Both the position numbers and the translations under genes were made by a program. A model generated the notes under the pieces. The model ran no database searches, was not told the origin of the DNA, and worked only from the letters and a program-made list of their open reading frames with translations. From assembly GCF_004571175.1 (NCBI RefSeq), contig NZ_CP038273.1, forward strand, positions 248,001 to 312,000: a stretch of DNA of 64,000 bases, read 5' to 3'. How positions within the stretch are numbered: position 1 is the first letter of the stretch; every line of letters begins with the position of its first letter. Positions 1 to 9,971 of the stretch are shown here, one piece after another. This DNA comes from Legionella israelensis. Lineage in GTDB: Bacteria; Pseudomonadota; Gammaproteobacteria; Legionellales; Legionellaceae.

Positions 1-2295
1 GGCCAGCTTTGGCAGGACGGGGCTGCTTTACCTCTTTCAGCAACACGTACATTTACTCCCAGCAATCAACCGGCAGCCATCACATTAAAGTCTCCTTTAT
101 GGTATACTGCTAAATGGGGAGGATTTAACGATACTAACGGCAACAACATTCCTGACCAAGCCTCCGAATGGGATACTACAGGTAACGGAGATCCCGATAA
201 TTATTTCCTCATCACGAATGCTACCAGCTTACGGGAACAAATTGCCAAGGTATTCGAGCAAATCATTGAGCGAACAGGATCATTTTCATCGGCTGCTTTA
301 AGCAGCGGTTTTCTGGCAGAAAATACTCGTATTTATCAAGCCATATTCCGTACAAAAGACTGGAGCGGGCAGTTGCTGGCTTTTGCTATTGATCCAGCTA
401 CAGGTAACATTTTAAGAAATGGAAGCGGGCCTATGGGTTCACTATGGGATGCTTCTCAAACCTTACAGAGCCAGAATTTTGATTCAGGCAGACGGATAAT
501 TACCTATAAACCCTCGACTCAAATAGGTATCCCATTCCGTTGGCCGGCGAATGAAGCCTCTCCAGGGCTATCCGAAATGGATATAGCTCAGATTACGGCA
601 TTAAATACGAACCCGACAACAGCCACTGTCGATAATCTCGGACAGGCAAGACTCGAATACATTCGGGGCAATAAAGCTCAGGAAGTTCAAAATGGAGGAA
701 CGTTCAGAGATAGGATAACACCTCTGGGAGATATCATTAATTCAACCCCCATTTCTGTAGCTCAGCCTGAGCAACAGTACCCTCTTATCTGGATCGATGG
801 AGCTCCAGAAAATAACGTATCCTATACTACCTTTAAGGAAAATAATGCAAATCGAAAAAATGTCATTTATGTCGGCGCCAATGATGGCATACTGCATGCT
901 TTTGACGCTGACAATGGAAGTGAGTTGTTTGCCTATATTCCGGCGAAAATCATATCCTCTTTACCACAATTGACTTCACAGGATTACAATCATCGCTATT
1001 TTGTTGATGGCTCCCCTACGGTCATTGACGCTCTGGTTAATAACCAGTGGCGAACGGTTCTTGCTGCGGGACTGAATGGAGGAGGACAAGCGGTATATGC
1101 ATTAGATATTACCGATCCCAATCAGTTTAACGAGGCCTCTGCTGATAACATTGTGCTTTGGGAATTCACTGACGCCGATGATCCTGATCTTGGCCTCACC
1201 TACAGTCAACCTTCCATCGTAAGACTTGCTAACGGCAAGTGGGCAGCCATTTTTGGTAATGGATACAACAACACAGCGTCGGATAATTTTGTTAGCACCA
1301 CAGGCAATGCTGTCATTTACATTGTGGACATTGAAACCAAGGCCATTATTAAAAAATTTGACACAGGTGTTGGGATGAGTGCAGATCCACTAGCTCTTGG
1401 CAGACCCAATGGCATGTCAACGCCAATCATTGTAGACGTAGATGGCAATAGCATCGCCGACTTTATCTATGCAGGAGATATGTTTGGGAATTTATGGAAA
1501 ATAGACATTTCCGCTAATAATCCAAACAGTTGGGGCTTCAGCTTTAAACAAGGCAGTTCCCCTGCTCCTCTTTTTGTAGCCCAGGATGCAAATGGAAATC
1601 GTCAACCCATTACCTCACGCCCTATTGTATCCAGATTAAGTTTCAATCAATCGGCCTTTCAAGTTTATTTTGGTACAGGAAAATATTTGGAAGTATCCGA
1701 TAAAACGGATTTATCAATACAATCAGTCTATGCTTTACGTGACAATAATACCGGTGTCATCACTGGTCGATCTCAGCTAAGAGAGCAAACGATCATCTCG
1801 GAATCAGAGAATACCCGTATTACCAGCGAGAACTTGTTGGCAAACAATGATCGAGGGTGGTATCTGGATCTCATTGTGAATGGAGTAGCCCGAGGAGAAC
1901 GTGTGGTGTCCAACCTTGTTTTTCTCAATGATAAAATTATTTTTTCCACACTCATTCCCACCGATGACCCTTGTGATTTTGGAGGAGAAAGCTGGTTAAT
2001 GGAGCTAAATGCTCTGGATGGCAGCAGGCTCGACTATAATGTTTTTGATGTTAATAATGACGGTACAATCGATAGTGGGGACAGCGGTACTTATGTCGAC
2101 AGCAACAGTCAAACGATCACAGTCCCTGTGAGCGGCCTTAAATCACAAGTAGGGTTGATTGCAACCCCTTCAGTATTAAATGCCGGTGATAAGGAATACA
2201 AATATCTACCTGGTACCAGCGGCGATATCCAGAAAATCAATGAGAATCCTGGAAGCCAGATCTTCGGCAGACAATCCTGGAGGCAACTAAAATAA
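1..2295 (+). CDS. pilY1: PilY1/PilC-type pilus tip adhesin, C-terminal part (5' end outside window)
   Basis: The frame is open from the first base, so the gene begins upstream and at least 764 codons are visible. PilY1 proteins sit at the tip of type IV pili and act in pilus extension, adhesion and twitching. The visible part has the family's C-terminal beta-propeller, with repeated blade-like segments around FGNGYNN and FGTGKYLEV. A calcium-loop motif DVDGNSIAD (bases 1435-1461) matches the D-x-D-x-N-x-x-x-D loop of PilY1. A second EF-hand-like stretch, DVNNDGTIDSGD, lies at 2047-2082. The N-terminal von Willebrand A region is not in the window. The gene ends on TAA and is followed by a hairpin. 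Family assignment is firm; the function is from family knowledge. Confidence 0.9.
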   Translation, partial: GQLWQDGAALPLSATRTFTPSNQPAAITLKSPLWYTAKWGGFNDTNGNNIPDQASEWDTTGNGDPDNYFLITNATSLREQIAKVFEQIIERTGSFSSAALSSGFLAENTRIYQAIFRTKDWSGQLLAFAIDPATGNILRNGSGPMGSLWDASQTLQSQNFDSGRRIITYKPSTQIGIPFRWPANEASPGLSEMDIAQITALNTNPTTATVDNLGQARLEYIRGNKAQEVQNGGTFRDRITPLGDIINSTPISVAQPEQQYPLIWIDGAPENNVSYTTFKENNANRKNVIYVGANDGILHAFDADNGSELFAYIPAKIISSLPQLTSQDYNHRYFVDGSPTVIDALVNNQWRTVLAAGLNGGGQAVYALDITDPNQFNEASADNIVLWEFTDADDPDLGLTYSQPSIVRLANGKWAAIFGNGYNNTASDNFVSTTGNAVIYIVDIETKAIIKKFDTGVGMSADPLALGRPNGMSTPIIVDVDGNSIADFIYAGDMFGNLWKIDISANNPNSWGFSFKQGSSPAPLFVAQDANGNRQPITSRPIVSRLSFNQSAFQVYFGTGKYLEVSDKTDLSIQSVYALRDNNTGVITGRSQLREQTIISESENTRITSENLLANNDRGWYLDLIVNGVARGERVVSNLVFLNDKIIFSTLIPTDDPCDFGGESWLMELNALDGSRLDYNVFDVNNDGTIDSGDSGTYVDSNSQTITVPVSGLKSQVGLIATPSVLNAGDKEYKYLPGTSGDIQKINENPGSQIFGRQSWRQLK

Positions 2296-2303
2296 CCTCA
2301 ACT

Positions 2304-2332
2304 CGACATCAAAGGCATGCTCTTTGATGTCG
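2304..2332. terminator. Hairpin between convergent pilY1 and sppA
   Basis: An 11-bp perfect stem (CGACATCAAAG and its complement) with a 7-nt loop starts 9 nt after the pilY1 stop and lies between two convergent genes. There is no T-tract on either side, so it is either a factor-dependent terminator or a 3'-end stabilising hairpin. Confidence 0.5.
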
Positions 2333-2408
2333 CTAAACGAGTATACTTCTCAATAACAGGTGTGCATAAACAGTCTGCCCTTATCTTTTTACATTTATGG
2401 GCTTTAAG

Positions 2409-3368
2409 TTAGCTAATGCCCTGTTTTATTCCCAAAGCGCTCGGCAATTCGTTAGCCATCGCCGTTCCCACGTTCTTAGCAAAACGCTCAAATAAATTGG
2501 GTTTATAAGTGTAATCAATGATGTCATCGACATTAATTTTAACGCGGGCCACATCACCACTGCTGCCAAAACCATCGATTAAACCTTGGCCTAACGACTG
2601 CTCCCCAGTCCAGAAAAGACCGGAAAATGTATCACTGTCAATGTGCAATCGGCTTTTCCGTCCTTCTTTGACTCGAGAAATAAACTGTTGGTGGATCAAG
2701 TCAAGCATGGTTTGCAAATATTGTTTATCTTTGGGTTTTTCTGGTGAAAAAGGATCAAGAAAAGCCTTATTCATACCCGCAGTCTGCAAACGTCTTGTCA
2801 TTCCCAGTTTATCGATCGTGTCCACAAAACCAAATCCATTATAGACCACGCCAATAGAGCCTACCAGACTGACCGGACTTGCGTAGATTTCGTCAGCTGC
2901 GGAGGCCACATAATAACCAGCGGACAAGCAGGCATCCACACAGACAGCATAAATTTTAATGTCCGGATATTTTTGCTGATAATAACGTATGGAATTATAC
3001 ATGTATTCCGCTTGAACAGGACTTCCCCCAGGACTGTTGATGCGCAGAATCAATCCTTTCATGTTTTTATTTTGATAAGCATTATCAAGTGCCTTAACTA
3101 AATTATCAGAACTCGCAGATCGCCCTTCAAATATGGTTCCGGTAAGATCGATTAAGCCAGCATGCGGTTTTAAAATAGTTGCCGTTTTATCGTCCATGTT
3201 GATTTGATTTATTTTGAAAAATAAAAAAATAATAAATAATAAAATAAAAATACGAAACAACCAGCGCCAGCGCCGTTTGCGCCTTTGCTCACGCATATAT
3301 TCTAGAATCATAGTATTCAATAGCGCTTGTGAATCCTGTTTATCATTTGAAGAACTTTCATTATTCAT
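2409..3368 (-). CDS. sppA: Signal peptide peptidase SppA, S49 family (short form)
   Basis: A 319-residue inner-membrane serine protease that degrades cleaved signal peptides. Residues 29-35 are basic and are followed by one membrane helix (about 37-52), giving an N-in anchor with a periplasmic catalytic domain. The S49 catalytic dyad is visible as Ser149 in ACLSAGYY and Lys201 in AGMNKAFLDPF. The 52-residue spacing equals that of the Bacillus SppA Ser-Lys pair. The VGSIGV strand after the nucleophile is typical of the family. The size matches short-form SppA, not the 600-residue duplicated E. coli form. It is divergent from clpB, with 84 bp between the start codons. Confidence 0.9.
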   Translation of the reverse strand: MNNESSSNDKQDSQALLNTMILEYMREQRRKRRWRWLFRIFILLFIIFLFFKINQINMDDKTATILKPHAGLIDLTGTIFEGRSASSDNLVKALDNAYQNKNMKGLILRINSPGGSPVQAEYMYNSIRYYQQKYPDIKIYAVCVDACLSAGYYVASAADEIYASPVSLVGSIGVVYNGFGFVDTIDKLGMTRRLQTAGMNKAFLDPFSPEKPKDKQYLQTMLDLIHQQFISRVKEGRKSRLHIDSDTFSGLFWTGEQSLGQGLIDGFGSSGDVARVKINVDDIIDYTYKPNLFERFAKNVGTAMANELPSALGIKQGIS

Positions 3369-3377
3369 ATTTAGGCA

Positions 3378-3405
3378 CTTGAATTTAAAGAAAAGAACCT
3401 CATTT
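3378..3405 (+). promoter_or_regulatory. Sigma-32-type heat-shock promoter for clpB
   Basis: CTTGAA at 3378-3383 is followed after 14 nt by CCTCATTT at 3398-3405. This is close to the sigma-32 consensus CTTGAAA-N13-15-CCCCATNT. It lies about 50 bp upstream of the clpB start in the right orientation. The assignment is inference from consensus. Confidence 0.7.
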
Positions 3406-3452
3406 TACGTAAGTAATGCAATAAATGAAATCCCTATTTTTAAGGTCATACT

Positions 3453-6026
3453 ATGCGAATGGACAAACTCACTTCAAAATTTCAACTGGCTTTAGCTGAT
3501 GCTCAATCACTTGCCTTAGGTCGTGATAACGGTTTTGTTGAGCCAGAACATTTAATGAAAGCATTACTGGATCAAGAAGGAGGCAGCTGTCGCCCTTTAC
3601 TTAGCAAATCAGGCGTCAATATTGCCCAGCTAAGAACTTCCATCGATCAAGCCCTCGACAATCTGCCTAAAGTTTCCGGAATAGGTGGTGAAATTCACGT
3701 ATCCAATGATCTGGCCAAATTACTTAATCTGACAGACAAGCTGGCGCAAAAACGTAAGGACCATTACATTTCCAGTGAATTATTCATTCTTGCAGCAATC
3801 AGTGAAGATGGGACTCTTGCCCGGCTTTTAAAGCAGGCAGGTGGGGATAAAAATGCCATCGAAAAAGCCATTGATGAGCTCAGAGGCGGGGAATCCATTC
3901 AAGATCCCAATGCTGAAGAACAGCGACAAGCACTGGAAAAATATACCCTCGATCTTACAGAACGCGCTGAGCAAGGTAAACTTGACCCTGTCATCGGTCG
4001 GGATGATGAGATACGTCGAACCATTCAAGTTCTACAAAGACGCACCAAAAATAATCCTGTACTCATCGGTGAGCCCGGTGTAGGTAAGACTGCTATCGTT
4101 GAAGGTTTGGCCCAACGCATCATCAATGGGGAAGTTCCTGAAGGCCTGAAAAATAAACGCTTGCTTGCTCTGGACATGGGAGCCTTGATTGCCGGCGCCA
4201 AATATCGAGGTGAATTTGAAGAACGCTTGAAAGCCGTTCTAAATGATCTGGCTAAACAGGAAGGACAAATCATCTTATTTATTGATGAATTGCACACCAT
4301 GGTAGGCGCCGGTAAAGCAGAAGGAGCCATGGATGCAGGAAATATGCTAAAACCAGCGCTCGCTCGCGGGGAACTTCATTGTATTGGAGCTACCACGCTT
4401 GATGAATACCGTCAATACGTAGAAAAAGATGCCGCCTTGGAGCGCCGTTTTCAAAAAGTTCTTGTGAATGAACCCAGTGTTGAAGATACTGTAGCCATTT
4501 TGCGCGGCTTAAAGGAACGCTATGAAGTCCATCATGGCGTAGAAATTACGGATCCTGCTATCGTTGCAGCCGCAACACTTTCCCATCGATATATTTCTGA
4601 TCGACAACTCCCTGATAAGGCCATTGATTTAATCGATGAGGCAGCAAGTCAAATTCGAATGGAAATCGACTCCAAGCCAGAAAGCCTTGACAAACTTGAC
4701 CGCAGACTTATTCAACTCAAAATTGAGAGAGAAGCTCTCAAGAAAGAAACGGATGAGGCCTCCAGAAAACGCTTTGAGGACCTGGAAAAATCCATCGAAG
4801 AGCTGGAAAAAAATTACTCTGATCTTGAAGAAATATGGAAAACAGAAAAAGCGGCGCTGCAAGGTACCACTCATATCAAAGAAGCCCTTGAGCAAGCTAA
4901 ACTTGAGTTGGAAACGGCTAGACGAGCCGGTGATCTAACACGCATGTCTGAACTACAATATGGTCGAATACCTGAACTGGAAAAACAATTAAAAGACGTA
5001 TCTGCAACCGAATCACAAGAGACAAAACTGGTCCGAAACAAAGTCACAGATGAAGAAGTTGCTGAAGTGGTGTCCAAATGGACAGGTATTCCAGTTGCTA
5101 AAATGCTGGAAGGTGAGAAAGAAAAGCTATTGCATATGGAAGAAGCCCTTCACAAACGATTGGTTGGTCAGGATGAAGCCGTTAGCGTGGTCTCCAATGC
5201 CATTCGGCGCTCTCGTGCCGGACTTTCTGACCCCAATCGCCCTATTGGCTCTTTTCTCTTTTTAGGCCCGACAGGTGTGGGTAAAACAGAGTTATGTAAA
5301 GCTCTCGCTGCTTTCCTCTTTGACACTGAAGAAGCCATGGTGCGCATTGATATGTCGGAATTTATGGAAAAACACTCTGTGGCAAGACTCATCGGTGCTC
5401 CTCCAGGTTATGTCGGTTATGAAGAGGGAGGATATTTAACAGAGGCTGTCCGTCGTCGACCATACTCGGTCATACTACTTGATGAAATTGAAAAAGCACA
5501 CGGTGATGTTTTTAATATTTTATTACAAGTGCTGGACGATGGTCGTCTGACCGACGGCCAAGGTCGAACGGTTGACTTTCGTAACACAGTCATCGTTATG
5601 ACTTCAAATCTTGGTTCACATCTAATTCAGGAAATGAGCAGTAAACTCAGCTATGAACAAATGAAGGAAGCTGTTATGGGTGTGGTCAACGAGCATTTTC
5701 GACCCGAATTTGTTAATCGCATTGATGATAGTGTGGTTTTTCACTCTTTGGAAAAAGATCAAATCGCCACCATTGCCAAAATTCAAATCAATCATCTACA
5801 AAAAAAGCTAGAGCAACAAAATATGCGATTGGATGTCAAACCAGAGGCGCTTGCCTATATAGCTGAGAGCGGTTTTGATCCAGTATATGGAGCACGACCT
5901 TTAAAACGAGTCATTCAGCAAAAATTGGAAAACCCTTTGGCCCAGGATCTATTGACTGGAAAGTTCAAACCCGGTGATTCGATAAGGGTCAGCTATAAAA
6001 ATAAGCAACTGATTTTTAAATCATGA
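3453..6026 (+). CDS. clpB: Protein disaggregase ClpB (Hsp104 family)
   Basis: ClpB is the cytoplasmic AAA+ chaperone that pulls proteins out of aggregates together with DnaK/DnaJ. The product is 857 residues, the same length as E. coli ClpB. The order is a Clp N-domain (about 1-145), AAA-1 with Walker A GEPGVGKT (Lys212), and a coiled-coil middle domain (about 405-525) rich in Glu and Lys. AAA-2 follows with Walker A GPTGVGKT (Lys611), then the D2-small domain. The start [10 protein letters not shown] aligns with the E. coli N-terminus MRLDRLTNKF, so the first ATG is kept over the ATG two codons later. A sigma-32-like promoter lies just upstream, and the gene appears to be monocistronic. Confidence 0.98.
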   Translation: MRMDKLTSKFQLALADAQSLALGRDNGFVEPEHLMKALLDQEGGSCRPLLSKSGVNIAQLRTSIDQALDNLPKVSGIGGEIHVSNDLAKLLNLTDKLAQKRKDHYISSELFILAAISEDGTLARLLKQAGGDKNAIEKAIDELRGGESIQDPNAEEQRQALEKYTLDLTERAEQGKLDPVIGRDDEIRRTIQVLQRRTKNNPVLIGEPGVGKTAIVEGLAQRIINGEVPEGLKNKRLLALDMGALIAGAKYRGEFEERLKAVLNDLAKQEGQIILFIDELHTMVGAGKAEGAMDAGNMLKPALARGELHCIGATTLDEYRQYVEKDAALERRFQKVLVNEPSVEDTVAILRGLKERYEVHHGVEITDPAIVAAATLSHRYISDRQLPDKAIDLIDEAASQIRMEIDSKPESLDKLDRRLIQLKIEREALKKETDEASRKRFEDLEKSIEELEKNYSDLEEIWKTEKAALQGTTHIKEALEQAKLELETARRAGDLTRMSELQYGRIPELEKQLKDVSATESQETKLVRNKVTDEEVAEVVSKWTGIPVAKMLEGEKEKLLHMEEALHKRLVGQDEAVSVVSNAIRRSRAGLSDPNRPIGSFLFLGPTGVGKTELCKALAAFLFDTEEAMVRIDMSEFMEKHSVARLIGAPPGYVGYEEGGYLTEAVRRRPYSVILLDEIEKAHGDVFNILLQVLDDGRLTDGQGRTVDFRNTVIVMTSNLGSHLIQEMSSKLSYEQMKEAVMGVVNEHFRPEFVNRIDDSVVFHSLEKDQIATIAKIQINHLQKKLEQQNMRLDVKPEALAYIAESGFDPVYGARPLKRVIQQKLENPLAQDLLTGKFKPGDSIRVSYKNKQLIFKS

Positions 6027-6051
6027 GAAAAATAATATAGGTCAATTTTCT

Positions 6052-6076
6052 TATAAACCACGGTTCGGAGTTTATA
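6052..6076. terminator. Bidirectional hairpin between clpB and the gene at 6072
   Basis: TATAAAC and GTTTATA arms enclose a CGGTTCGG core. The element overlaps the stop codon of the minus-strand gene. Similar hairpins with an AACTCCGAACC core occur at 9859-9879 and 38448-38470. Confidence 0.5.
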
Positions 6077-7364
6077 AAAGGCTAAAACTTATTTGTTTTT
6101 CATTTTCTTTCTCTACCAGTTTTAAAAATTCTGCCCTCTGCAGAGTAACTTGGTCCTTAAATACGTCCAGACTTCCCCAAGTCTTGCAATTAAGTTGAAA
6201 ATGGCTGCCTTCCGAACCTGAATCCAATAACCAACGTTGTAGCATATCAAGACCCTGAAAACAGGCTTGGTGATCTGTATTAATATTGTTCTCACTGCTA
6301 CATTCCAAAACCAGTTTTAAAGATTTCGTTAATTGCTCCATTTTTATCGGTCGGTAAAGCATAGCCACAAAAGCACCAAATAAAGCATATTGGCTTCGGG
6401 AATTTAAGCAAGCTGTAACAACCTCCTTAAACCATAGAGCGTCTTCACTTTTCTCCGGGGTTTCAGAACAGATATAATTACAAGCTGAAGAAATAAGCTC
6501 TGCTACCTTTTTTCTAATATCGGAATCCTTGATGTTTTCAAGGGATAGCTCTCTTACTATATCTAAACTGAATTTTTCATGAGAAGAAGAATTTTCCAAT
6601 GTCTTAAATACATCTTCCAAAGCTGAATGAACATTTTGATGAAGCTGTTCAACCATTTCCGCTAAAGATTCTAAAAAATCTATTCCTTCAATTTGTTTCT
6701 TATAAGGTGTAGACTTCTGCTCCTGCTCCTTAATGATTCTATCTAAATAAATAAAAAAATTAGGATCATCTTTGAAATGAGGAAATTTTTTATAATTATC
6801 ATCCAATTCCATATTAGCACGAAACGTCTGGCAGCAAGTTGTAACCGTCAAAGGATCCAAGTGATTTTCTTTCGTTATGCCCAGAATATCTTCTATCACC
6901 ACAAACAGCCTGCATTGTCGCCTACAACGTTTTTTTACTTCTTCTTCATCCCTGGTGCCCCAAAAAGAATAAGACCAACTATATTCAGCAATAATTCTAT
7001 AATAGCGATGAAACAACGCCCCCAGCAACATCTGTAAAGCCGCTTTTTTATTTTCTTCGTTCGATTGCAAAGCTACTGGGAAAAGTTCGGTATATAACTT
7101 TCTGAATACTTCAATTTGTGAGGCACGATCAGAACAATTCTTTTTTTTTAACATTTCCTCATTTATCAACACCAAAAGAACGTCCAAACTCGATGGATTA
7201 TCACTGGCCAAACTAGGCAGTTTATAAATTTCAGACCATTCTTTTGGACTATCAAGAGAGGCTCTACCTGGTGGATTATAACGTCTGGCAATCGCCGAAA
7301 AAGTATGTATCAAATTGTGGGTTTTCTGTAAAAGCTCACTAAAGATTGGTGGGGTGTATGCCAT
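6072..7364 (-). CDS. Unrecognised 430-residue protein, candidate Dot/Icm effector
   Basis: I do not recognise this family. The longer frame begins at 7415, but the ATG at 7364 is preceded by AAGGAGG five bases upstream, the best ribosome site in the area, so the protein should start MAYTPPIFSELLQ. It looks soluble and largely helical, with no signal peptide or membrane helix. It has cysteine-containing helices (SACNYICSE, VTTCCQTF) and scattered Glu/Lys. The C-terminus EKENEKQISFSLL joins an acidic stretch to a short Ser/Leu end. That pattern is common at Dot/Icm secretion signals but is not proof. The gene stands alone, convergent with clpB. Confidence 0.55.
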   Translation of the reverse strand: MAYTPPIFSELLQKTHNLIHTFSAIARRYNPPGRASLDSPKEWSEIYKLPSLASDNPSSLDVLLVLINEEMLKKKNCSDRASQIEVFRKLYTELFPVALQSNEENKKAALQMLLGALFHRYYRIIAEYSWSYSFWGTRDEEEVKKRCRRQCRLFVVIEDILGITKENHLDPLTVTTCCQTFRANMELDDNYKKFPHFKDDPNFFIYLDRIIKEQEQKSTPYKKQIEGIDFLESLAEMVEQLHQNVHSALEDVFKTLENSSSHEKFSLDIVRELSLENIKDSDIRKKVAELISSACNYICSETPEKSEDALWFKEVVTACLNSRSQYALFGAFVAMLYRPIKMEQLTKSLKLVLECSSENNINTDHQACFQGLDMLQRWLLDSGSEGSHFQLNCKTWGSLDVFKDQVTLQRAEFLKLVEKENEKQISFSLL

Positions 7365-7717
7365 ATACCCTCCTTGAAAAGGATTTTCAAGCCTAGCGAA
7401 TGAATCCATTCCCATTTTTTATGACACATGCCCATATCATGTATGGGTTCTGGCACTCGCAAATTATAAATATTGGACTGATACGGAAAACAGCTCGATT
7501 TTTGTAAGCTTAAAATCTATTTTTTCCGTATGCATTTCCCCGTGGCAGCTTAATGCCTCATTCTTCAGAATAGAGGCACTCTCTTTTCTTATAACAATCT
7601 GCTAAAGATTTTGCAAGATAGGATTTAATAAATTGCGTGAGTTCACATAAAAGCGTGAATACCTTTTGGGGCATTATACCTATAAAGTTTTTACGGTGAG
7701 GTTAAATTTAGAAATGC
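7365..7717. other. Intergenic region downstream of pncA
   Basis: No gene is supported here. It should hold the promoter of the minus-strand gene starting at 7364. It also holds one clear hairpin at 7554-7578, which may end pncBA transcription. Confidence 0.5.
7554..7578. terminator. Possible terminator hairpin downstream of pncA
   Basis: TGCCTCATTCT pairs with AGAATAGAGGCA, leaving a 2-nt loop and one bulged A. A CT-rich tract (CTCTCTTTTC) follows on the plus strand. No plus-strand gene lies directly upstream, so its assignment to pncBA is tentative. Confidence 0.35.
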
Positions 7718-8347
7718 TCATGAAGAAAATCCTGTCTTTTTCTTAACGATTGAACTGCTAGTAATATTTACCCCTTCATTCACAAGCTCGTTTTTTAGGC
7801 GTTTATATTGTTCAACATCCAGGGGACGTACCGCATCTTCCAATAACCAGCATTTAAAATGTTCTTTCATGGCGTCTTTAATTGAATAATAAACACAAAT
7901 GTCCGCAGCTAAGCCACAAAAATAAAGCTCGTTGGCTTTTTTTTCACGAAGATAGCCACTAAGACCGGTGCTTTTCTGATGACCATTATCATAAAAACCA
8001 CTGTAACTATCCATTTCGGGATTGGTTCCTTTGCGAAAAATGGTTTCTATCGGAGCAATATTTAATTGTGGATGAAATTCAGCACCAAAAGACATTTGAA
8101 CGCAGTGATCAGGCCATAGGATCTGCTCGACACCATGTAGTTTTATTTTGTCAAAAGGTTTGTGGTCAGCATGATTTGAAGCAAAACTTTTGTGATTTGC
8201 CGGGTGCCAGTCCTGAGTTGCAATAACGAGCTCAAAAGAGCTGGAGATACGGTTGATGACTGGTACAATAGCGTCGCCATCCTGAACTTCCAATGCACCT
8301 CCCGGCATAAAATCATTTTGTACATCAATGATCACCAAGGTTTTCAT
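7718..8347 (-). CDS. pncA: Nicotinamidase
   Basis: Hydrolyses nicotinamide to nicotinate in the NAD salvage pathway. It is a 209-residue isochorismatase-fold protein. The catalytic triad is visible as Asp8 (VIIDVQNDF), Lys106 (IFRKGTNPE) and Cys151 (GLAADICVYY). The metal ligands Asp46 and His48 are in TQDWHP and His81 is in WPDHCV. It lies 2 nt after pncB, so the two form an operon whose products act in consecutive steps (nicotinamide to nicotinate to nicotinate mononucleotide). Confidence 0.95.
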   Translation of the reverse strand: MKTLVIIDVQNDFMPGGALEVQDGDAIVPVINRISSSFELVIATQDWHPANHKSFASNHADHKPFDKIKLHGVEQILWPDHCVQMSFGAEFHPQLNIAPIETIFRKGTNPEMDSYSGFYDNGHQKSTGLSGYLREKKANELYFCGLAADICVYYSIKDAMKEHFKCWLLEDAVRPLDVEQYKRLKNELVNEGVNITSSSIVKKKTGFSS

Positions 8348-8349
8348 GT

Positions 8350-9762
8350 TTATTCCTGCTCATGTTTTTTTCTTAAATCTTCTCTCTTATTCATCAGCTC
8401 TAAGCTTAAACCTATTTTATAAATATGAGGATTCTCGAAACGTTTATATTCTGACGGCAATAGCTTTAAGCGTTTTTGGTGATAATTCATTGTCTCTTTA
8501 AGCGTTTTTGTTTGCATGGTTGGTTTTCCATTCTCCATTACCTTATGTAGCAAAGGTTCCATTTCATATCCTTTTACAGACATCGATTTGGCAGACTCAA
8601 AAGGATGAAACATTTTACTGAAATGATTGCTCTCTTCAGCTAAAGCAATAATATCTGCGCCTAAGAAGTCCCCATTTCCATTGAAAAAGCGATAGACTTG
8701 TTTTTTCCCTGGCAAAGTGATTTTATTTAAGCTTTCAGAAAGTTTAATCCTGGGTTTACCTCTTGCAAATGCAAGTTTGTAGACACCATCCAATGCAGCA
8801 TCTGGTGCCCCTATGGCCAGATTTGTCCCCACGCCAAAAATATCAATAGGTGCTTTTTGCTCCAACAAACTTTTAATGACATGCTCATCTAACTGATTTG
8901 AAGCTGCTATCTCGACATAATCCAGCCCGGCTTCATCCAGCAGTTGACGTGATTTCTTTGCCAGATAAGCCAAATCACCACTATCGAGACGAATTCCTTT
9001 AAGTTTATTACCCCGTTTCTCCATTTCTTTGCCAATCTTGATTGCATTGGGAACGCCTTGTTCAAGCGTATTATAAGTATCGACCAACAAGACACAGTTA
9101 TCAGACCAGACTTCGGAAAAATCTCGAAATGCAGATATTTCATCATCATAGCTTTGAACAAAAGAGTGAGCCATAGTTCCTGAAATAGGTATATCATAAT
9201 CACGACCGACACGAACATGACTGGTTGAATCAAATCCACCGATCACTGAAGCTTTGCTGGCAAAATATCCGCCTGCTCCCTGAGCTCTTCTTAAACCAAA
9301 TTCAATCAATTTTCGTTTTCCCGCCACAAATCGCATGCGACTTGCTTTTGTGGCTATCAAAGTCTGAAAATTCAAAATATTGAGCAGCATGGTTTCGATA
9401 AGCTGAGCTTCAATGATATTAGCCTCAACGGTCAAAACCGGACTGGTAGGAAATACGATTTCTCCCTCTTTCGAAGAATATATATTCCCTGTGAAGTGAA
9501 AATTTTTTAAATAATTGAGATAATCCGAATTAAATCCCTGAGATTTCAAATATGAAATATCCTCAGCATCAAAACGAAGATGTTCAATTTGTTCCAGCAA
9601 GTCTCCTAAACCGGCAAAAACCGCATAGCCTCCATCAAATGGGAGCTTGCGAAAAAAATAATCAAAAATCGCTTTATCATCTTTTTGACCCTTTAAAAAA
9701 TAAGCTTGTCCCATAGTGAGCTGATACTGATCCGTATAAGTGCCCGTTATGTTAAAAAACAT
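8350..9762 (-). CDS. pncB: Nicotinate phosphoribosyltransferase
   Basis: Converts nicotinate and PRPP to nicotinate mononucleotide, using ATP, for NAD salvage. The product is 470 residues, within the family range. The N-terminus (TGTYTDQYQLTMGQAYF) and the FGLRRAQG, GFDSTSHV and IRLDSGDL motifs are characteristic of NAPRTase. It is the first gene of the pncB-pncA pair. The upstream 209 bp holds the panD terminator and presumably the pncB promoter. Confidence 0.95.
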   Translation of the reverse strand: MFFNITGTYTDQYQLTMGQAYFLKGQKDDKAIFDYFFRKLPFDGGYAVFAGLGDLLEQIEHLRFDAEDISYLKSQGFNSDYLNYLKNFHFTGNIYSSKEGEIVFPTSPVLTVEANIIEAQLIETMLLNILNFQTLIATKASRMRFVAGKRKLIEFGLRRAQGAGGYFASKASVIGGFDSTSHVRVGRDYDIPISGTMAHSFVQSYDDEISAFRDFSEVWSDNCVLLVDTYNTLEQGVPNAIKIGKEMEKRGNKLKGIRLDSGDLAYLAKKSRQLLDEAGLDYVEIAASNQLDEHVIKSLLEQKAPIDIFGVGTNLAIGAPDAALDGVYKLAFARGKPRIKLSESLNKITLPGKKQVYRFFNGNGDFLGADIIALAEESNHFSKMFHPFESAKSMSVKGYEMEPLLHKVMENGKPTMQTKTLKETMNYHQKRLKLLPSEYKRFENPHIYKIGLSLELMNKREDLRKKHEQE

Positions 9763-9858
9763 CTCTGCGCTCCTTAATAAAAATTCATCTTATCGGGGTT
9801 AAATGCACCCGGCAAGAGTAGGTGTTTATGGAAAGCACTAAGATTTTATTTTTTATCA

Positions 9859-9879
9859 AAAACCCCGGTTCGGAGTTTA
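9859..9879 (-). terminator. Intrinsic terminator downstream of panD
   Basis: On the minus strand AAACTCCG-AAC-CGGGGTTT forms an 8-bp stem, with one U-G pair, followed by TTGATAAAAAAT. It lies about 95 nt past the panD stop. The same core occurs at 6052-6076 and 38448-38470. Confidence 0.55.
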
Positions 9880-9971
9880 TCAAAAAGAATTCTATAACCG
9901 ACTTTTCGCACCATAGGCTGTTGCCAATTCTTTTTTAGGCAAAAAATTTTCAATTCGGTCATGTGCTTCGT

